DNA of 17,419 bases, taken from Smittium culicis (Eukaryota > Kickxellomycota > Harpellomycetes > Harpellales > Legeriomycetaceae). The notes beneath the pieces are model-generated. The model saw only the letters and a list, made by a program, of their open reading frames with translations. It did not search any database and was not told where the DNA came from. Within the stretch, counting starts at the first letter, position 1. Every line of letters begins with the position of its first letter. Shown piece after piece: positions 1 through 10,326 of the stretch. Made by a program: the position numbers and the translations under genes. Location: positions 1 through 17,419 of the forward strand of contig LSSN01001295.1 of the NCBI GenBank assembly GCA_001970855.1, read 5' to 3'.

Positions 1-3000
1 CTTTACTCTTCTCTTTGTGCCTAACAAGTTCATAAAAATTGAGCGCGAATTCTGAAAATTCAACCAATTTTTTTTCCTCTAGCATTATATTTATTCTAGA
101 CAGGTAATATGCCCTTTGTTTTATAAAAGAAAATAACTGCTATTTCCTTTTCCTTTTTTCCTTTATTTTTTCAATTCTGTTAAGTTTATCACCTATTACA
201 TTTTTTTTTAAAGCTTTCCTTATGCTGTTAATTTTCTGATTGTTATTATTAAATATGCATTTCAGCTATATTACGGACTTTGGTTGTTTACGCTAGTTTC
301 AAGTAATTTTACTATATATTTTTTGATATTATTATTACATTTCCGATTAGTTCCGCTTTTTGTATCAAATAATCCAATTATATTTTTAGAAAGAGCGGTA
401 TTGTTCGATATTAAATTTCTAATATGTTATACAGCATGATCGTTTAAGCTTTTAGGTATTTTTCTTTCAATAATAACGATATGCCTAATAATTTTCTGGT
501 TGTGGTACAACTGAATTCTCAGCAAGATTTATACCTACTTTTTTGGGATTATTATTTTTGATTATAGGATTAATTTGCTATCCAGTAAATACTTTTTTTT
601 TTTTGGGTTATTTTTTTATCATGTTTTATTTTAATTTTAATTTCCGGGCTCTCAATTTTCAAATGATTTTTTTTTTAAAATGCATGAAAATTGGGATTCC
701 ACAACTAAAAATTAGTACCATCTTAAATTCATTTACGCTCATGATATTTGAAATTACATTAATTTTATTTGTTTTTAGGCTTATTTTAATTATTCTTGTT
801 GGGAAAGAATTAAAGTTGATGTGATTAAGAAAGTTGTATAGACCACCTCCACCAACTAAATTAAAATTTTGTAAGCTTTTTTGGAATTCTTCCCATAAAT
901 AAAGTCCACTCTATGATGGTATGATTATGAATTTATACTCAGCTATAATCCACTGTTTCTACTAAATCGGTTATTTTACTGTTGATTATTTTTTTATTTT
1001 TTGATATTTCTTTGCTAGGAAAATATTTGAATTTTAGGAATAGACATTTTTTTATATTATCTTTTTCGAAACAGGATTGAAAATCGCCAATTTGGCTAAT
1101 TATCTTCTCATTGATGATTTAAATTTCAAAATTGATTTCGTTCAGCCTACTTTCTAGTTTATAAGGGGCCATTCTAATACAAATTATTTCTTTCCTGGTA
1201 TTATTCCAAAAGCCTTATCCGACATAGAGACGAGTTTGTACAATTTCGTATCTATATATAATTTTTTTTTTTGGACTAAGCCGATATTTTCGGGTGGTTT
1301 CAAATTGGTAACTGTGTTGCTACTACGGCTACGAATTTCAATGAATTGAGTTCAAATTTTATTAGCCTCAATTGTATTGAATTTACTGTAAAAACTATGA
1401 GTTGATGTAATCATTTGGCACTCGTTTTAAGAGTGTGTTTATTTGTATATATGACGTATTTAGGTTTTTTTACCTATCTAGAGTACAAAAACTAAAATAT
1501 TCTCTGAGGATATAAGCAATGTAGTTTTTTTTCTTTGTGTTTTTTAAATATGAGATCATACGTTTACAAAGAGTTTATTTTAAGCAAAGCTAATCCAAAG
1601 AGAAACTTGGTTCATTTTTTTATTATTACTACAATAATTTTAGCTAATATTTTCTATACTCGTGTTAGTATTATTACCATAATTTTAACTACTATTTTCT
1701 CTACTCTATTTTTATTATTATTTTGCATTTGTGGAATGTATTCTTTGTTCATAAAAAAAGTAATTAGGTTTTGAGGTTAGCTTTTTTAAGACTTGCGTTC
1801 AATTGAAGTTTATTTTATAAATTTTAATATAAATATCAACAATTTTTAATCGAAAAACAAAATAGTCAAAAAAAAAATTATTACAAAATCTTAATTATAA
1901 ATTTAAATCAAAAATAAAATAAACTCTACTCATATATCAACTAAAAGAACAGAAGCAAAGTTATCTGTAAACACTTATTGCGCCAGGGAGATTAAATCCT
2001 CGGAGACAATACACTATTTTTTTTTTTTGTTTTGACTATTTTAGCCGAATTTTAATGATCGGTTTAATTGCTATTCTATAAATTAGAAGAGAGAAAAATA
2101 TTTTTAATATCATTTGACTTCAATGAATATTTTCAAATCGATGAAAATTGTTTTTTGTCGTAACTTTATTTACAAGATTAATATCTAAAGGTGTATCACT
2201 TCCCTATTTCATCAAAAATATTTTTTAATGTGTGAATAAAACATCATTTATCATATAATGCCTATAATATTTAAGAAGTAATGTCTCAAAAAATAGTCTC
2301 ATGGTTAGGCAATTAATTTAAAGGTCTTTCATTTAAAGTAAACCATGAAAGATTCGGATCAATAATATTATAAATTAAAGATCTTACAAAAGAATGGCTT
2401 ATTGATTATAGCTTGGTTACAAAGTTTAAAAAATAAAAATTTTTATTCGTATAAATTATTGTTGGTGGGTATAATCTAGCACATTAATAGATTTTCATCA
2501 GGTTTTTTTATGTAATTATGGGATAATTTTCGTGATTGAATTTTTTGAAATAATAAAATATGCTTGTAATTTGAGTGGAAAATAAAAAACACGAAAACTA
2601 GTATTTCCTGGACTATATTTGGATAATATTTTAAATATATAGATAATCTTTAAAATTTTGATTATGTTACCTAAATTTTTATTACTAAGAAATCCAATAT
2701 ATTGTATATTTTCACAATTTATCTAGCTTTCAACAACATCAAAATTACTTTAAACCAGAAAAATCAATTAAATTTACACACATAACTAGAGGAAATTTTA
2801 ATTATTTTAATATATTGAGGTATAGCTAAAATAAAAGGGATATTTAAGTAAAATCATAATAGTATATATGTATTTATATGATACAAAAAATATTACAAAG
2901 TCATATATTGGGAGTGAGTCCAAATAGTACTTTTTTTAACTTGAAAATAAATTCTACTTAAATTTGGTTGAATAAGCTACATATTTTTTTCATAGTACTG

Positions 3001-3238
3001 GTGAATCGTTAGAGTTTATAGTATAGATATAATCGATCAGATTATAAGTCTAAAGCGTTGGTAATAGTGGCATTCTGGAAATAAAATATGTTTGAATTGC
3101 TATCAGCTGAAGGACAGCTGTAAAGCTTGCTAAGATGATTTTTTTAGTTTGGCAAAGCTAATTTGCATAAGATAAAAGATTGATAGCAGTATGTATCTTG
3201 ACTGCAATCGAATATCCTTATAATATATATCATAAACG
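1..3238. other. Gene-free AT-rich left arm
   Basis: No conserved gene is visible here on either strand. The first 1.8 kb is strongly T-rich on the given strand, with many homopolymer T runs. The longest ATG-started frames (543-824 and 1535-1774) encode low-complexity Phe/Ile/Leu-rich peptides of the kind T-rich DNA produces by chance. No tRNA, snoRNA or retroelement terminal repeat was recognised. One stretch of slightly higher GC, around 1143-1400, contains a 63-codon frame without a stop (1158-1349) and may be decayed coding sequence. More than 3 kb without a gene is long for a budding yeast. Confidence 0.6.
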
Positions 3239-3797
3239 ATGATAACATCCTTTCAGGCACTAGAAGTTGTTAATTAGGGATTAAAACTAAGTTCTGTAGC
3301 GAAGGAATAATATGCAAAATTACAAGCTGTTATTTATATGCAAAATATAAATAGTAAATGTTCAAGTAAAAGAAACAGTTATGTGATTGGATATTTTCGC
3401 GTATTTTGATATACGATTGAAGAATTTTATTTGCTGGAACTCGCTCCACTCTATTTGGCAGTTAAAAATAAGTGCCTAATTGCCTATAACTAGAAGTTTA
3501 TAATTGCAGCTATTGGCTTTTTTATAAAGTGTAAAAGATTTAATCAAACAATTAAGCCAATAGATGTTAAGAGAATATGGAATGCTTTGAATATCAAAAA
3601 GATTTATGACTAAAGATTTATTTGCAGAAATTAAGATCAACAATTTGATAGAGCAAAAAGTATCAAAATATTCTGTTTGGGTTTCTGAATATCCCGATCC
3701 CTCTTTCTTTAGTAACTTCTTTTTTTATTATTTAATGTCTCTTATTTACTCTGAATACATACTCGATTCATTTTATTTTCATTTTTATTGGCATTAA
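3239..3797 (+). pseudogene. Possible decayed coding region upstream of SPT5
   Basis: One forward frame starts at ATG 3239 and runs to 3610 with four internal stops (TAG 3275, TAA 3308, TGA 3407, TAG 3491). Between the stops the peptides are varied rather than low-complexity: 3410-3490 contains EEFYLLELAPLYLAVKNK and 3494-3610 contains GFFIKCKRFNQ and VKRIWNALNIKKIYD. The frame ends at TAA 3611. A second frame opens at ATG 3606 and continues to 3797, starting MTKDLFAEIKINN, so a single-base shift would join them. Stops are fewer than expected for DNA this AT-rich. No family was recognised; a mobile-element or plasmid relic is possible but unproven. The last part could also simply be the SPT5 5' leader. 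Confidence 0.27.
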
Positions 3798-3843
3798 TAC
3801 AAATATTATTATTATTAATCTTGATTTTCAATAAACTGTCTAA

Positions 3844-6800
3844 ATGTCTTCGGATATTGGCGAAGATGGCTTTGAAGCCGAACTTAAAAAATTAAAGAAA
3901 TCCTACAAAGAAACAAATGTCGATGACAGCGATGGTATCCAAAGCCAAGATGAAGATTCCGATCATATAATGCAAAAAAGAACTTTGTCCTCAAATAAAA
4001 ATTCTAGAAATTCCTCTTCACGTAGAAATAAACACTCAAAGAGACGATACGATGATGAAGATTCAATTAATTCCGATTCAAATGATTATTCAGAAGAAGA
4101 AGAAGAAGAATATTCTTCTAAAAGCAAAAATAAAAAAAAAAGACGCAGAAGAGGTGGTAATATGTTCTTAGATGTCGAAGCCGCTGTCGATACCGACGAC
4201 GAAGAAGAAGACGACGATGGCGATTTAGGTGGCGATTTCATCGCCGATGACGAAGCTGAACTAGCTGAAGCTGAGCAAATGGCTATGCAATCACATAGAA
4301 GATATTCTGCTTTACCCCAAGATCGCGAAGAAGAAGATGTCGAAGAAATTGCTGCTAGATTAAAATCTCGCTATGAAAACTATGGGTCCAAAAAATCCTT
4401 TGTTTCTACTGCAGAACATGTCCCTAAACAATTTCTTTTACCTGGCGTTCAAGACCCTCATTTATTCATGGTCCGCTGCTCTATGGGCAAAGAAAGAGAT
4501 GTTGTTTTCCAACTAATGCGTCGCTGTGTTGAGAAAGCCGAAGCTGGTCAGCAAATACGAATTTTATCTGCTTACTGTAGAAATGGTCTTTCTGGTTATG
4601 TTTACCTAGAAGCTAATACCCAGGCAGATGCCCAATCTGCTCTCGAAAGAACTGCCGGCGTTCTTAGCATGAAGCTAATGCTTGTTCCAATTGATCAAAT
4701 GGTTGACGTTATTCGCGTTAAAAAGAAAGATAAAACTATCCAACCAGGTGCCTGGGTAAGAGTCAAACGTGGGAAATATGCCGGTGATTTGGCTCAAGTT
4801 TTAGCAATTATAGATTCTACCGATTCCGCCGAGCTTAAACTTGTCCCCAGGATAGAATATGATGAAATTGTAAGTTTCTCCTTTCCTCTTTCAATTTTTG
4901 GTTTTCGCGCTTTAAACTATTATTTTTCAACTCTTATTTTAAAAAATTTTCTTTCTTTCATAGGTTGATGAAGAAGGTAAGAAAAAAAAGCCTATTGGCT
5001 TTCAAAGCCAAACTGTCCGTCCGCCACAGAAATTATTTGATCCTAGAGAAGCCGAGCGAATCGATATGAATAAACCTGTCATACCTAGAGGCTCTGATAT
5101 ATTTCACTGGGGTGGTGATATTTTTAACAAAGGCTATCTTGAAAAAGAGTTTAAATTAGTAAGCCTTCAAACTGAAAAAGTTAACCCCACTTTGGAAGAA
5201 ATAACTATTTTCTCTGGAGGTGACTCTGAAGCTTTAGCTGAAGCCGCTGCCGCTGCTGCCTCGGCTGCTTCTGCCATCGGCGACTCAGGAGATGGTAGCA
5301 AAAATGATAATGTCGACCTAGTTATTGGTGATAATGTAGAGGTAATAGAAGGCGATTTGATTGGTGTTGTTGGAACGGTCACCGCAGTCGATAACGATGG
5401 TATACTGAGAGTCCAGCTTAGTATGGACAAACTAGCTCCAAGCTATTCAAGAAATAATAGAAATACCGTTATGAGCTTTAGATCACGCCAATTAAGAAAG
5501 CTTTTTAGAGAAGGTGATCATGCCAAAGTTTTAAGAGGAAAGCACAAAGGAATAACTGGATCAGTTGTCTCTGTCGATGGAATGATTGTAACCCTTGTAT
5601 CTGACTTATCACTTACTGAATTAAAAGTATTTGCCAGGGATATCTGTCAATCTAAAGAGGTTTCTAGTCAAGCTGATTCAGGTGACTTTGATAAAAACGA
5701 ATTAATTACATTGGATGGTGGAAGAACAGTCGCTATAATCCTCGCCTCAGAAAAGGGCTTATACAAGGTCTTGGACCAAAATGGTGAAGCCAGTACAATA
5801 AAATCTTATGAAGCTACCAAATCTAGAAATAGACAAGACTTTAATGTAGTTTATGACTCTAATAGAAATGAAATAAAAGTAGGCGACATAGTCCGTGAAA
5901 TTAATGGTGGAAGTAGATCCGGCACGATCATTCAACTATCTAGGTTTGTCGCATTTGTTCGATCAGACAATGTTCCTGAAAATGGCGGAATTTTCGTATC
6001 TCGTGTACGTAATTTGGTTTCAACAACCCCTACACGTGAAACTTTAAATCCTTTTGGAAACCAGAAAATCGTTGCTAAAAAATTCAGACCTCAACAAAAC
6101 TTTGCTCGCGGCCGCGATCAGGCTAAAGGTAAAGTGGTTATGATTGTACGCGGCTCCTTCAAGGGGTATATGGGCGTTATCAAAGAGTCTAGCGGTTTAA
6201 TGGCTCGTGTAGAGCTGCATACTTCAGCTAAAATAGTCAACGTAGAAAGAGATAAGCTCATGGTCAAGCTTCCTGATGGGAGAACTGTACCTCTTGATTA
6301 TAACCCTGGAGGAAACGAAGGCGGTGGAAATAACGGGTATAACGATCGCAACAGCTCTAGAGATAGACCAAACTCCCGTGCAGGGTATAGAGACCAAGGA
6401 TCGTTTGCCGCGCCAAGCACACCCTCCAGCTTCCCCAGTACCCCTGGAAACTCAGGATCATTTGGCAATTCTTGGGGTAATTCATCTGGAGTAGTATCAA
6501 CTCCTTCAAGTACATGGGGCTCTGGTGCTGGAGGTGCTACATCTAATGATAACGCTTTCTCTGGTTCATGGGGAAGTGATTCCTCTACCGATAAAAACTC
6601 ATCTGGCGCTTGGGGATCAGATTCTTCAACAAATGATGCTGCTTCTGGTACTTGGGGATCTGCCTCATCTAAAGAAAGCTCATCTGGTGCTGCATGGGGA
6701 TCTGGCGAATCTTCAGAAAATAAACCTGAGCCTACTTGGGGTTCTAGCGAGTCTACCGAGAAATCATCAGGGCCTGCTTGGGGCTCTAGCGAACCATCTC

Positions 6801-8059
6801 AAAAACCTTCAGAGCCAGCTTGGGGGTCCAGTGAGTCTACCGAGAAATCATCAGGGTCTACTTGGGGAGCCAGCGAGTCCACCAAAAATGCACCTTCAAA
6901 TTCTTGGGGTGGCGGAGCTTCTACTTCAACTACTGAATCTAGCGCATGGGGAGTTGGAAATTCAATTCCCGATAAATCAAAAAATATTAATGCTTGGGAC
7001 AGCAATAGTACTAGTGATGCTACACAAGGAAACTCGTGGGGTAGTAGCTCAGAGTCTAACAAGCATGATACTTCCAACTCATGGGGAAGTGGTGGTGGTG
7101 GTGCTGAGAGTAAATGGGGCGATGCCGAAAAATCTAGCACCGCTACAAGTGCATGGGGCGCTGACTCAGTTAGTTCTGGCCAGGGCTCTTCACAGCAATG
7201 GGGATCCCAAGATGTTGGTAAAAACGAAAATTCAAATTCGTGGGACAGCTCTGCTGGTTCAGCCCAAGGAAATGCAAATTCTAATAGCTGGGGCAATTCA
7301 TCATCATTTAGTAATAACAGTTTTGCAGATAATTCAGATAGTGGCAATGCTTTACCACAAACCCCAATGTCTACTTGGGATAATAACCATAGCTCGGAAT
7401 ATTCCAGTAGAGGTGGCAGAGGTGGTGGAAGAAATGGGTCATTCAATAACGATCGTAGAGGCAGCGAACGATCGAGCTATAGCTCGTACGGTGAAAGTCG
7501 AGGACGTGGTGGACACAGTTCATATGGTGAAAGTAGAGGCAGGGGTGGACATAGTTCATATGGTGAAAGCCGAGGACGCGGTGGCCATAGCTCATATGGC
7601 GAAAGCCGAGGTCGTGGTGGACATAGTTCATATGGCGAGAGTCGCGGTCGAGGGGGACGTGGATCTTACGGTGATAATCGGGGGCGAGGAGGATACAGCT
7701 CGTATGGTGACAGCCGCGGACGGGGAGGCGGTAGAGGAGGCGGCTATAATAGCCACGATAGAAATGGCGGAGATAGAGGTAGTTATGGAAATAACAATTT
7801 TAATGATAGGCCGTTTAATACTCACAATTCTGGAGGAAATAATCGCGATAGCAGCTTTGAAGTTCCGCAAACTCCAGGAGTTCAAGCACCAGGATTTGGA
7901 AACAACAGTTTTCCAGAAACGCCAGGAAACACCTCATCGTTCAACACATGGGGTGCTCCGGGATCGCCAAATAATAATGTAGATACTAGTAACAGTGGTG
8001 GGTGGGGTCAACCATCAAACACAAGTAGTAATAGTGAAGCATGGCCACAAGCATCCTAA
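3844..8059 (+). CDS. SPT5: Transcription elongation factor Spt5 (two exons)
   Basis: Spt5 is the large subunit of DSIF (with Spt4). It clamps RNA polymerase II on the template and recruits elongation, capping and 3'-processing factors in the nucleus. The coding sequence joins 3844-4869 and 4964-8059, giving 1373 aa; S. cerevisiae Spt5 is 1063. Residues 1-165 are acidic, with a basic KKKRRRR patch near 98-103 that could be an NLS. The NGN domain is about 204-294 (DPHLFMVRCSMGKER). KOW domains lie near 300-345, 461-521, 523-569 (GDHAKVLRGKHKGITG), 646-693 and 725-775 (GSFKGYMGVIKES, ARVELH). The tail has a Trp-Gly repeat region (about 845-1150), an RGG region (about 1157-1270) and TP motifs at 1312 and 1328. 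The start is the first ATG of the acidic N-terminus. The stop is TAA, followed by TATATA and AATAAA signals. The long repeat tail accounts for the extra length. Confidence 0.97.
4870..4963 (+). other. SPT5: Spliceosomal intron of SPT5 (94 nt, phase 0)
   Basis: The intron begins GTAAGT and ends in a pyrimidine-rich tract closing with CATAG. It falls between codons 342 and 343. Reading through it gives a non-conserved, Phe-rich peptide and a stop. Removing it joins PRIEYDEI to VDEEGKKKK and then RPPQKLFD, matching the PRI(D/E)YD...RPPQ-LFD order of other Spt5 proteins in and after KOW1. The perfect yeast branch site TACTAAC is absent; the nearest candidates are TTTAAAC and TTTCAAC about 35-50 nt before the acceptor. 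Intron position in mid-gene, rather than near the start codon, is unlike most S. cerevisiae introns. Confidence 0.93.
6569..6946 (+). repeat. SPT5: Spt5 CTR: nine 42-bp / 14-residue Trp-Gly units
   Basis: Within SPT5, tryptophans recur at an exact 14-residue spacing from residue 878 to 1004 (nine consecutive intervals). The rough consensus is W-G-S-S-E-S-T-E-K-S-S-G-P-A/T. Looser copies extend the pattern from residue 846 to 1147, for about 20 tryptophans in all. This corresponds to the Spt5 C-terminal repeat that Bur1/Cdk9-type kinases phosphorylate in other fungi, but the unit is longer than the six-residue S. cerevisiae or nine-residue S. pombe units. Some neighbouring units are nearly identical in DNA (for example around 6755-6870), so expansion by tandem duplication is likely. 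Confidence 0.9.
7481..7732 (+). repeat. SPT5: Coding minisatellite: seven 36-bp units, SSYGESRGRGGH
   Basis: Seven in-frame 36-bp units encode Spt5 residues 1182-1265. Units 1-4 read exactly SSYGESRGRGGH, unit 5 ends in R, and units 6 and 7 diverge (GSYGDNRGRGGY, SSYGDSRGRGGG). Synonymous differences between copies (agc/agt, cga/aga/cgc) show that the array is not brand-new and that the protein repeat is kept. Preceding RGGRGGGR and following GRGGGRGGGY sequence make this a typical RGG/RG box, a type of region that binds RNA and is a target of arginine methylation in other proteins. Confidence 0.95.
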
Positions 8060-8520
8060 TTAATATATAAAGAAATACAATAAATTTTTTTTTAATTTAT
8101 ATAAAAAAAAATTGCATTTGATTTATTGTATTGCCTTACTTTAACTGAAAAAGTATAGTTAGTAAAAAAAAAAGATCTTGTTTATTTATTTATTTTTGGT
8201 ATTATTAAACTCATAAATATGAACCGATTCGTCTATTTATATTACTTCAAGATGTCTTGTAAAATTTATGTATATTTTTAAATCATTTTTCTTTTTTTTT
8301 TAATAATTATCTTTAATTAAAAGTATTTTAAATTTTATGATGAAATGATATAAGAAATAAAACGGCATAACCTGAGAAAAAAATCTTTTTAAAAAGGAGC
8401 ATAGTGAGACAAATAAAACTAGAGAGTATTAAATACGAGGGGAAAATGCGTTTTGTAGAAATAAAATAAACGTAAGCTAGAAAAAAAAAACAAATAAGCT
8501 TTGCTCAAAAAGATGATATT
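8060..8520. other. Convergent intergenic region SPT5 / ALDH
   Basis: This 461-bp gap separates the 3' ends of SPT5 (+) and the aldehyde dehydrogenase (-). It is AT-rich with T runs (8084-8093, 8289-8301) and A runs, and TTTATT repeats near 8181-8194 that read as AATAAA on the minus strand. Apart from 3'-end signals I see no gene in it. Confidence 0.6.
8063..8095 (+). terminator. SPT5: SPT5 3'-end (poly(A)) signals
   Basis: Directly after the TAA stop come a TATATA efficiency-type element (8064-8069), an AATAAA positioning-type element (8079-8084) and a T-rich tract. This order is typical of budding-yeast cleavage and polyadenylation sites. Confidence 0.6.
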
Positions 8521-10326
8521 TTATTTTGATAATTTCCCGAGGGTGATGGCAGCTTTGATTCTGGAGATGATATTGGATCCAAATGCAAAGATGTTAATAT
8601 TCTTAGTGAACTCAAAAGCATTAAGGGTATTTTCGATTGGGTAGTCAACGACTTTAGGGATGGAAGTGGAGATGGAGGTAAAAATATCTTCAGTGTAAGA
8701 CTTTTGGTAGCACATTGACAAGAGACCTTCGTTTCCTGCAAAGCGGCCAAAACCAGAGTTTCCAATGCCACCGAAAGGTAGTGATTGGCAGAGATAATTA
8801 ACGGCAAAATCGTTGTTGTTGACCATGCCACATTTCAAAGACATGGCGATTTGGCGGCCGAGGAGTTTATCGGATGTGAAAACGGAGCTTCCTAGCGCGA
8901 ATTGGGAGGAGTTAGCAATGCGGATAGAGTCAGCGGCGGAAGAGGCCTTGAAGACTGCCATGATTGGACCAAAAACTTCAGTGTTGGCAATATCCATGTT
9001 TGGGGTGACATCAACAAGAAGGGTAGGTTCAAAGTAGCTGCCATAGGGATACTCTGGGTGGTTAAATACTTTTCCACCGGTAATGAGTTTTGCGCCTTTT
9101 TGGAGAGCGTCAGAAATCAAAGATCCGTAAACAGAGAAATTAGAGGAAAGAACCATGGCACCCATATCGATTTGGTGGTCGTTGGTAGTGTTTTCGAGGC
9201 AAGGACCTTGGCGAATGAGGGGAATTTTATGCTTAACGAGATTGATGAATTTATCATAAATATCTTGGTGGACAATGACGCGTTCTATTCCGATGCAGTT
9301 TTGGCCAGAGTTTTGGAAAGTTCCGCGCATAATTACAGGTACGCATTGGTCAAGGTTAGCATCATTCATAACAATGGCACAATCTTTTCCGCCGAGCTCT
9401 AGAGTAACAGGAGTGAGGTTATCAGAAGCAGCTTTCATGATAAGACGACCAACAGGGGCGGAGCCTATAAAGGTGACATGCTTAACAATCTTAGAGGAGA
9501 CTAAAGCTTGGCCAGTTTCGGCGTACCCAGTAACGAATTGGACGAGTTCTTTTGGATGTCCATGCGCGGCTAAACAGTTTTGGATAATGCTGAGGAAATA
9601 GGGCGAGCTGAAGGCAGAATGTTCGGAAGTTTTGACGACGATGGCGTTTCCAGCAAAAATGGCAGAAATAACAGGACCAAAAGCGTTGTGGAAAGGGTAG
9701 TTCCAGCTGACGATAGCGGAAACAACGCCCATAGGTTGGTAAACAACACGGGCCATTTTGTACATCATCAAAAAACCAGTACCTCTTGTAGAAGATTTAA
9801 GGACATTTTCGCCGTTCTCAATAGTCCATCTAAGTTTGGCTATTGTGGTGAGAACTTCGCCGAGCATGGCGTCGACAAGAGTTTTTCCGGATACACGGCA
9901 AGCAGCTTGGCAAATTTCAAGTTGGTGTTCGAGGATAAAATCACACAAAGTTCGTAGTACCTGACGGCGCTGAGAGAATGAGGTGTTTGCCCAGACTTTT
10001 TGGGCGGCGGAAGCGGCCTCGATAGCAGCTTGAACGTCAGAGGCGGAGGAAATTGGATGATGGCCCAAAATCTTTCCGGTAGCAGGATCAATACAAGTTA
10101 TTTTATTGGGTAATTTTTGAGAGGCATTCTGACTGTTTGCGTATTGTGAAGTTGACCAGCCTGGCAAGAACTGTTCTGGCAGTTGCACGTGAATCTTTTT
10201 AGGAGGGTATATTTGTGCATCAAGATAGTTCTTAATAGTGGATGAGAAGAAGTATGCAAAGACAAAAGCGGAGATGCTTAGAGTTAGCAAGCTGCTAGAA
10301 AGGATATATGAAACTAGCCCAAACAT
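8521..10326 (-). CDS. MSC7: Membrane-anchored aldehyde dehydrogenase, Msc7-like
   Basis: This 601-aa NAD(P)-dependent aldehyde dehydrogenase should oxidise an aldehyde to the acid. A hydrophobic segment at residues 4-28 suggests an N-terminal membrane anchor, probably ER with the enzyme domain cytosolic; this matches fungal Msc7 rather than Hfd1, whose anchor is C-terminal. The full ALDH motif set is visible: WNYPFHN 208-214 (oxyanion Asn), Lys232 in VVKTSEHS, the FIGSAPVG cofactor loop 286-293, general base Glu310 in LELGGK, nucleophile Cys344 in GQNCIG, EVFGP 450-454, and PFGGIGNSGFGR 517-528. No active-site residue is missing, so it is probably active. The physiological substrate of Msc7 is, to my knowledge, not firmly known. 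The first ATG is used and gives the complete anchor. There is no intron and the stop is TAA. Its only CTG codon is Leu49, outside the catalytic domain. It lies tandem with STE24 but 675 bp away with its own promoter. Confidence 0.93.
   Translation of the reverse strand: MFGLVSYILSSSLLTLSISAFVFAYFFSSTIKNYLDAQIYPPKKIHVQLPEQFLPGWSTSQYANSQNASQKLPNKITCIDPATGKILGHHPISSASDVQAAIEAASAAQKVWANTSFSQRRQVLRTLCDFILEHQLEICQAACRVSGKTLVDAMLGEVLTTIAKLRWTIENGENVLKSSTRGTGFLMMYKMARVVYQPMGVVSAIVSWNYPFHNAFGPVISAIFAGNAIVVKTSEHSAFSSPYFLSIIQNCLAAHGHPKELVQFVTGYAETGQALVSSKIVKHVTFIGSAPVGRLIMKAASDNLTPVTLELGGKDCAIVMNDANLDQCVPVIMRGTFQNSGQNCIGIERVIVHQDIYDKFINLVKHKIPLIRQGPCLENTTNDHQIDMGAMVLSSNFSVYGSLISDALQKGAKLITGGKVFNHPEYPYGSYFEPTLLVDVTPNMDIANTEVFGPIMAVFKASSAADSIRIANSSQFALGSSVFTSDKLLGRQIAMSLKCGMVNNNDFAVNYLCQSLPFGGIGNSGFGRFAGNEGLLSMCYQKSYTEDIFTSISTSIPKVVDYPIENTLNAFEFTKNINIFAFGSNIISRIKAAITLGKLSK

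Noticed and set aside
404..412. GTTCGATA as a tRNA B box
   Set aside because: No A box or cloverleaf around it.
543..824. 93-codon ORF in the left arm
   Set aside because: Almost only Phe, Ile, Leu and Asn from T-rich DNA; no domain and no flanking signals.
1535..1774. 79-codon ORF with hydrophobic stretch
   Set aside because: Low-complexity Ile/Thr/Leu sequence typical of chance frames in T-rich DNA; no homology recognised.
6525..7982. 485-codon overlapping plus-strand frame and several minus-strand frames inside SPT5
   Set aside because: Shadows of the repetitive SPT5 tail; a GC-richer repeat keeps other frames open without selection on them.
8813..9957. Plus-strand frames opposite the aldehyde dehydrogenase
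   Set aside because: Antisense shadows of a complete, motif-bearing ALDH gene.
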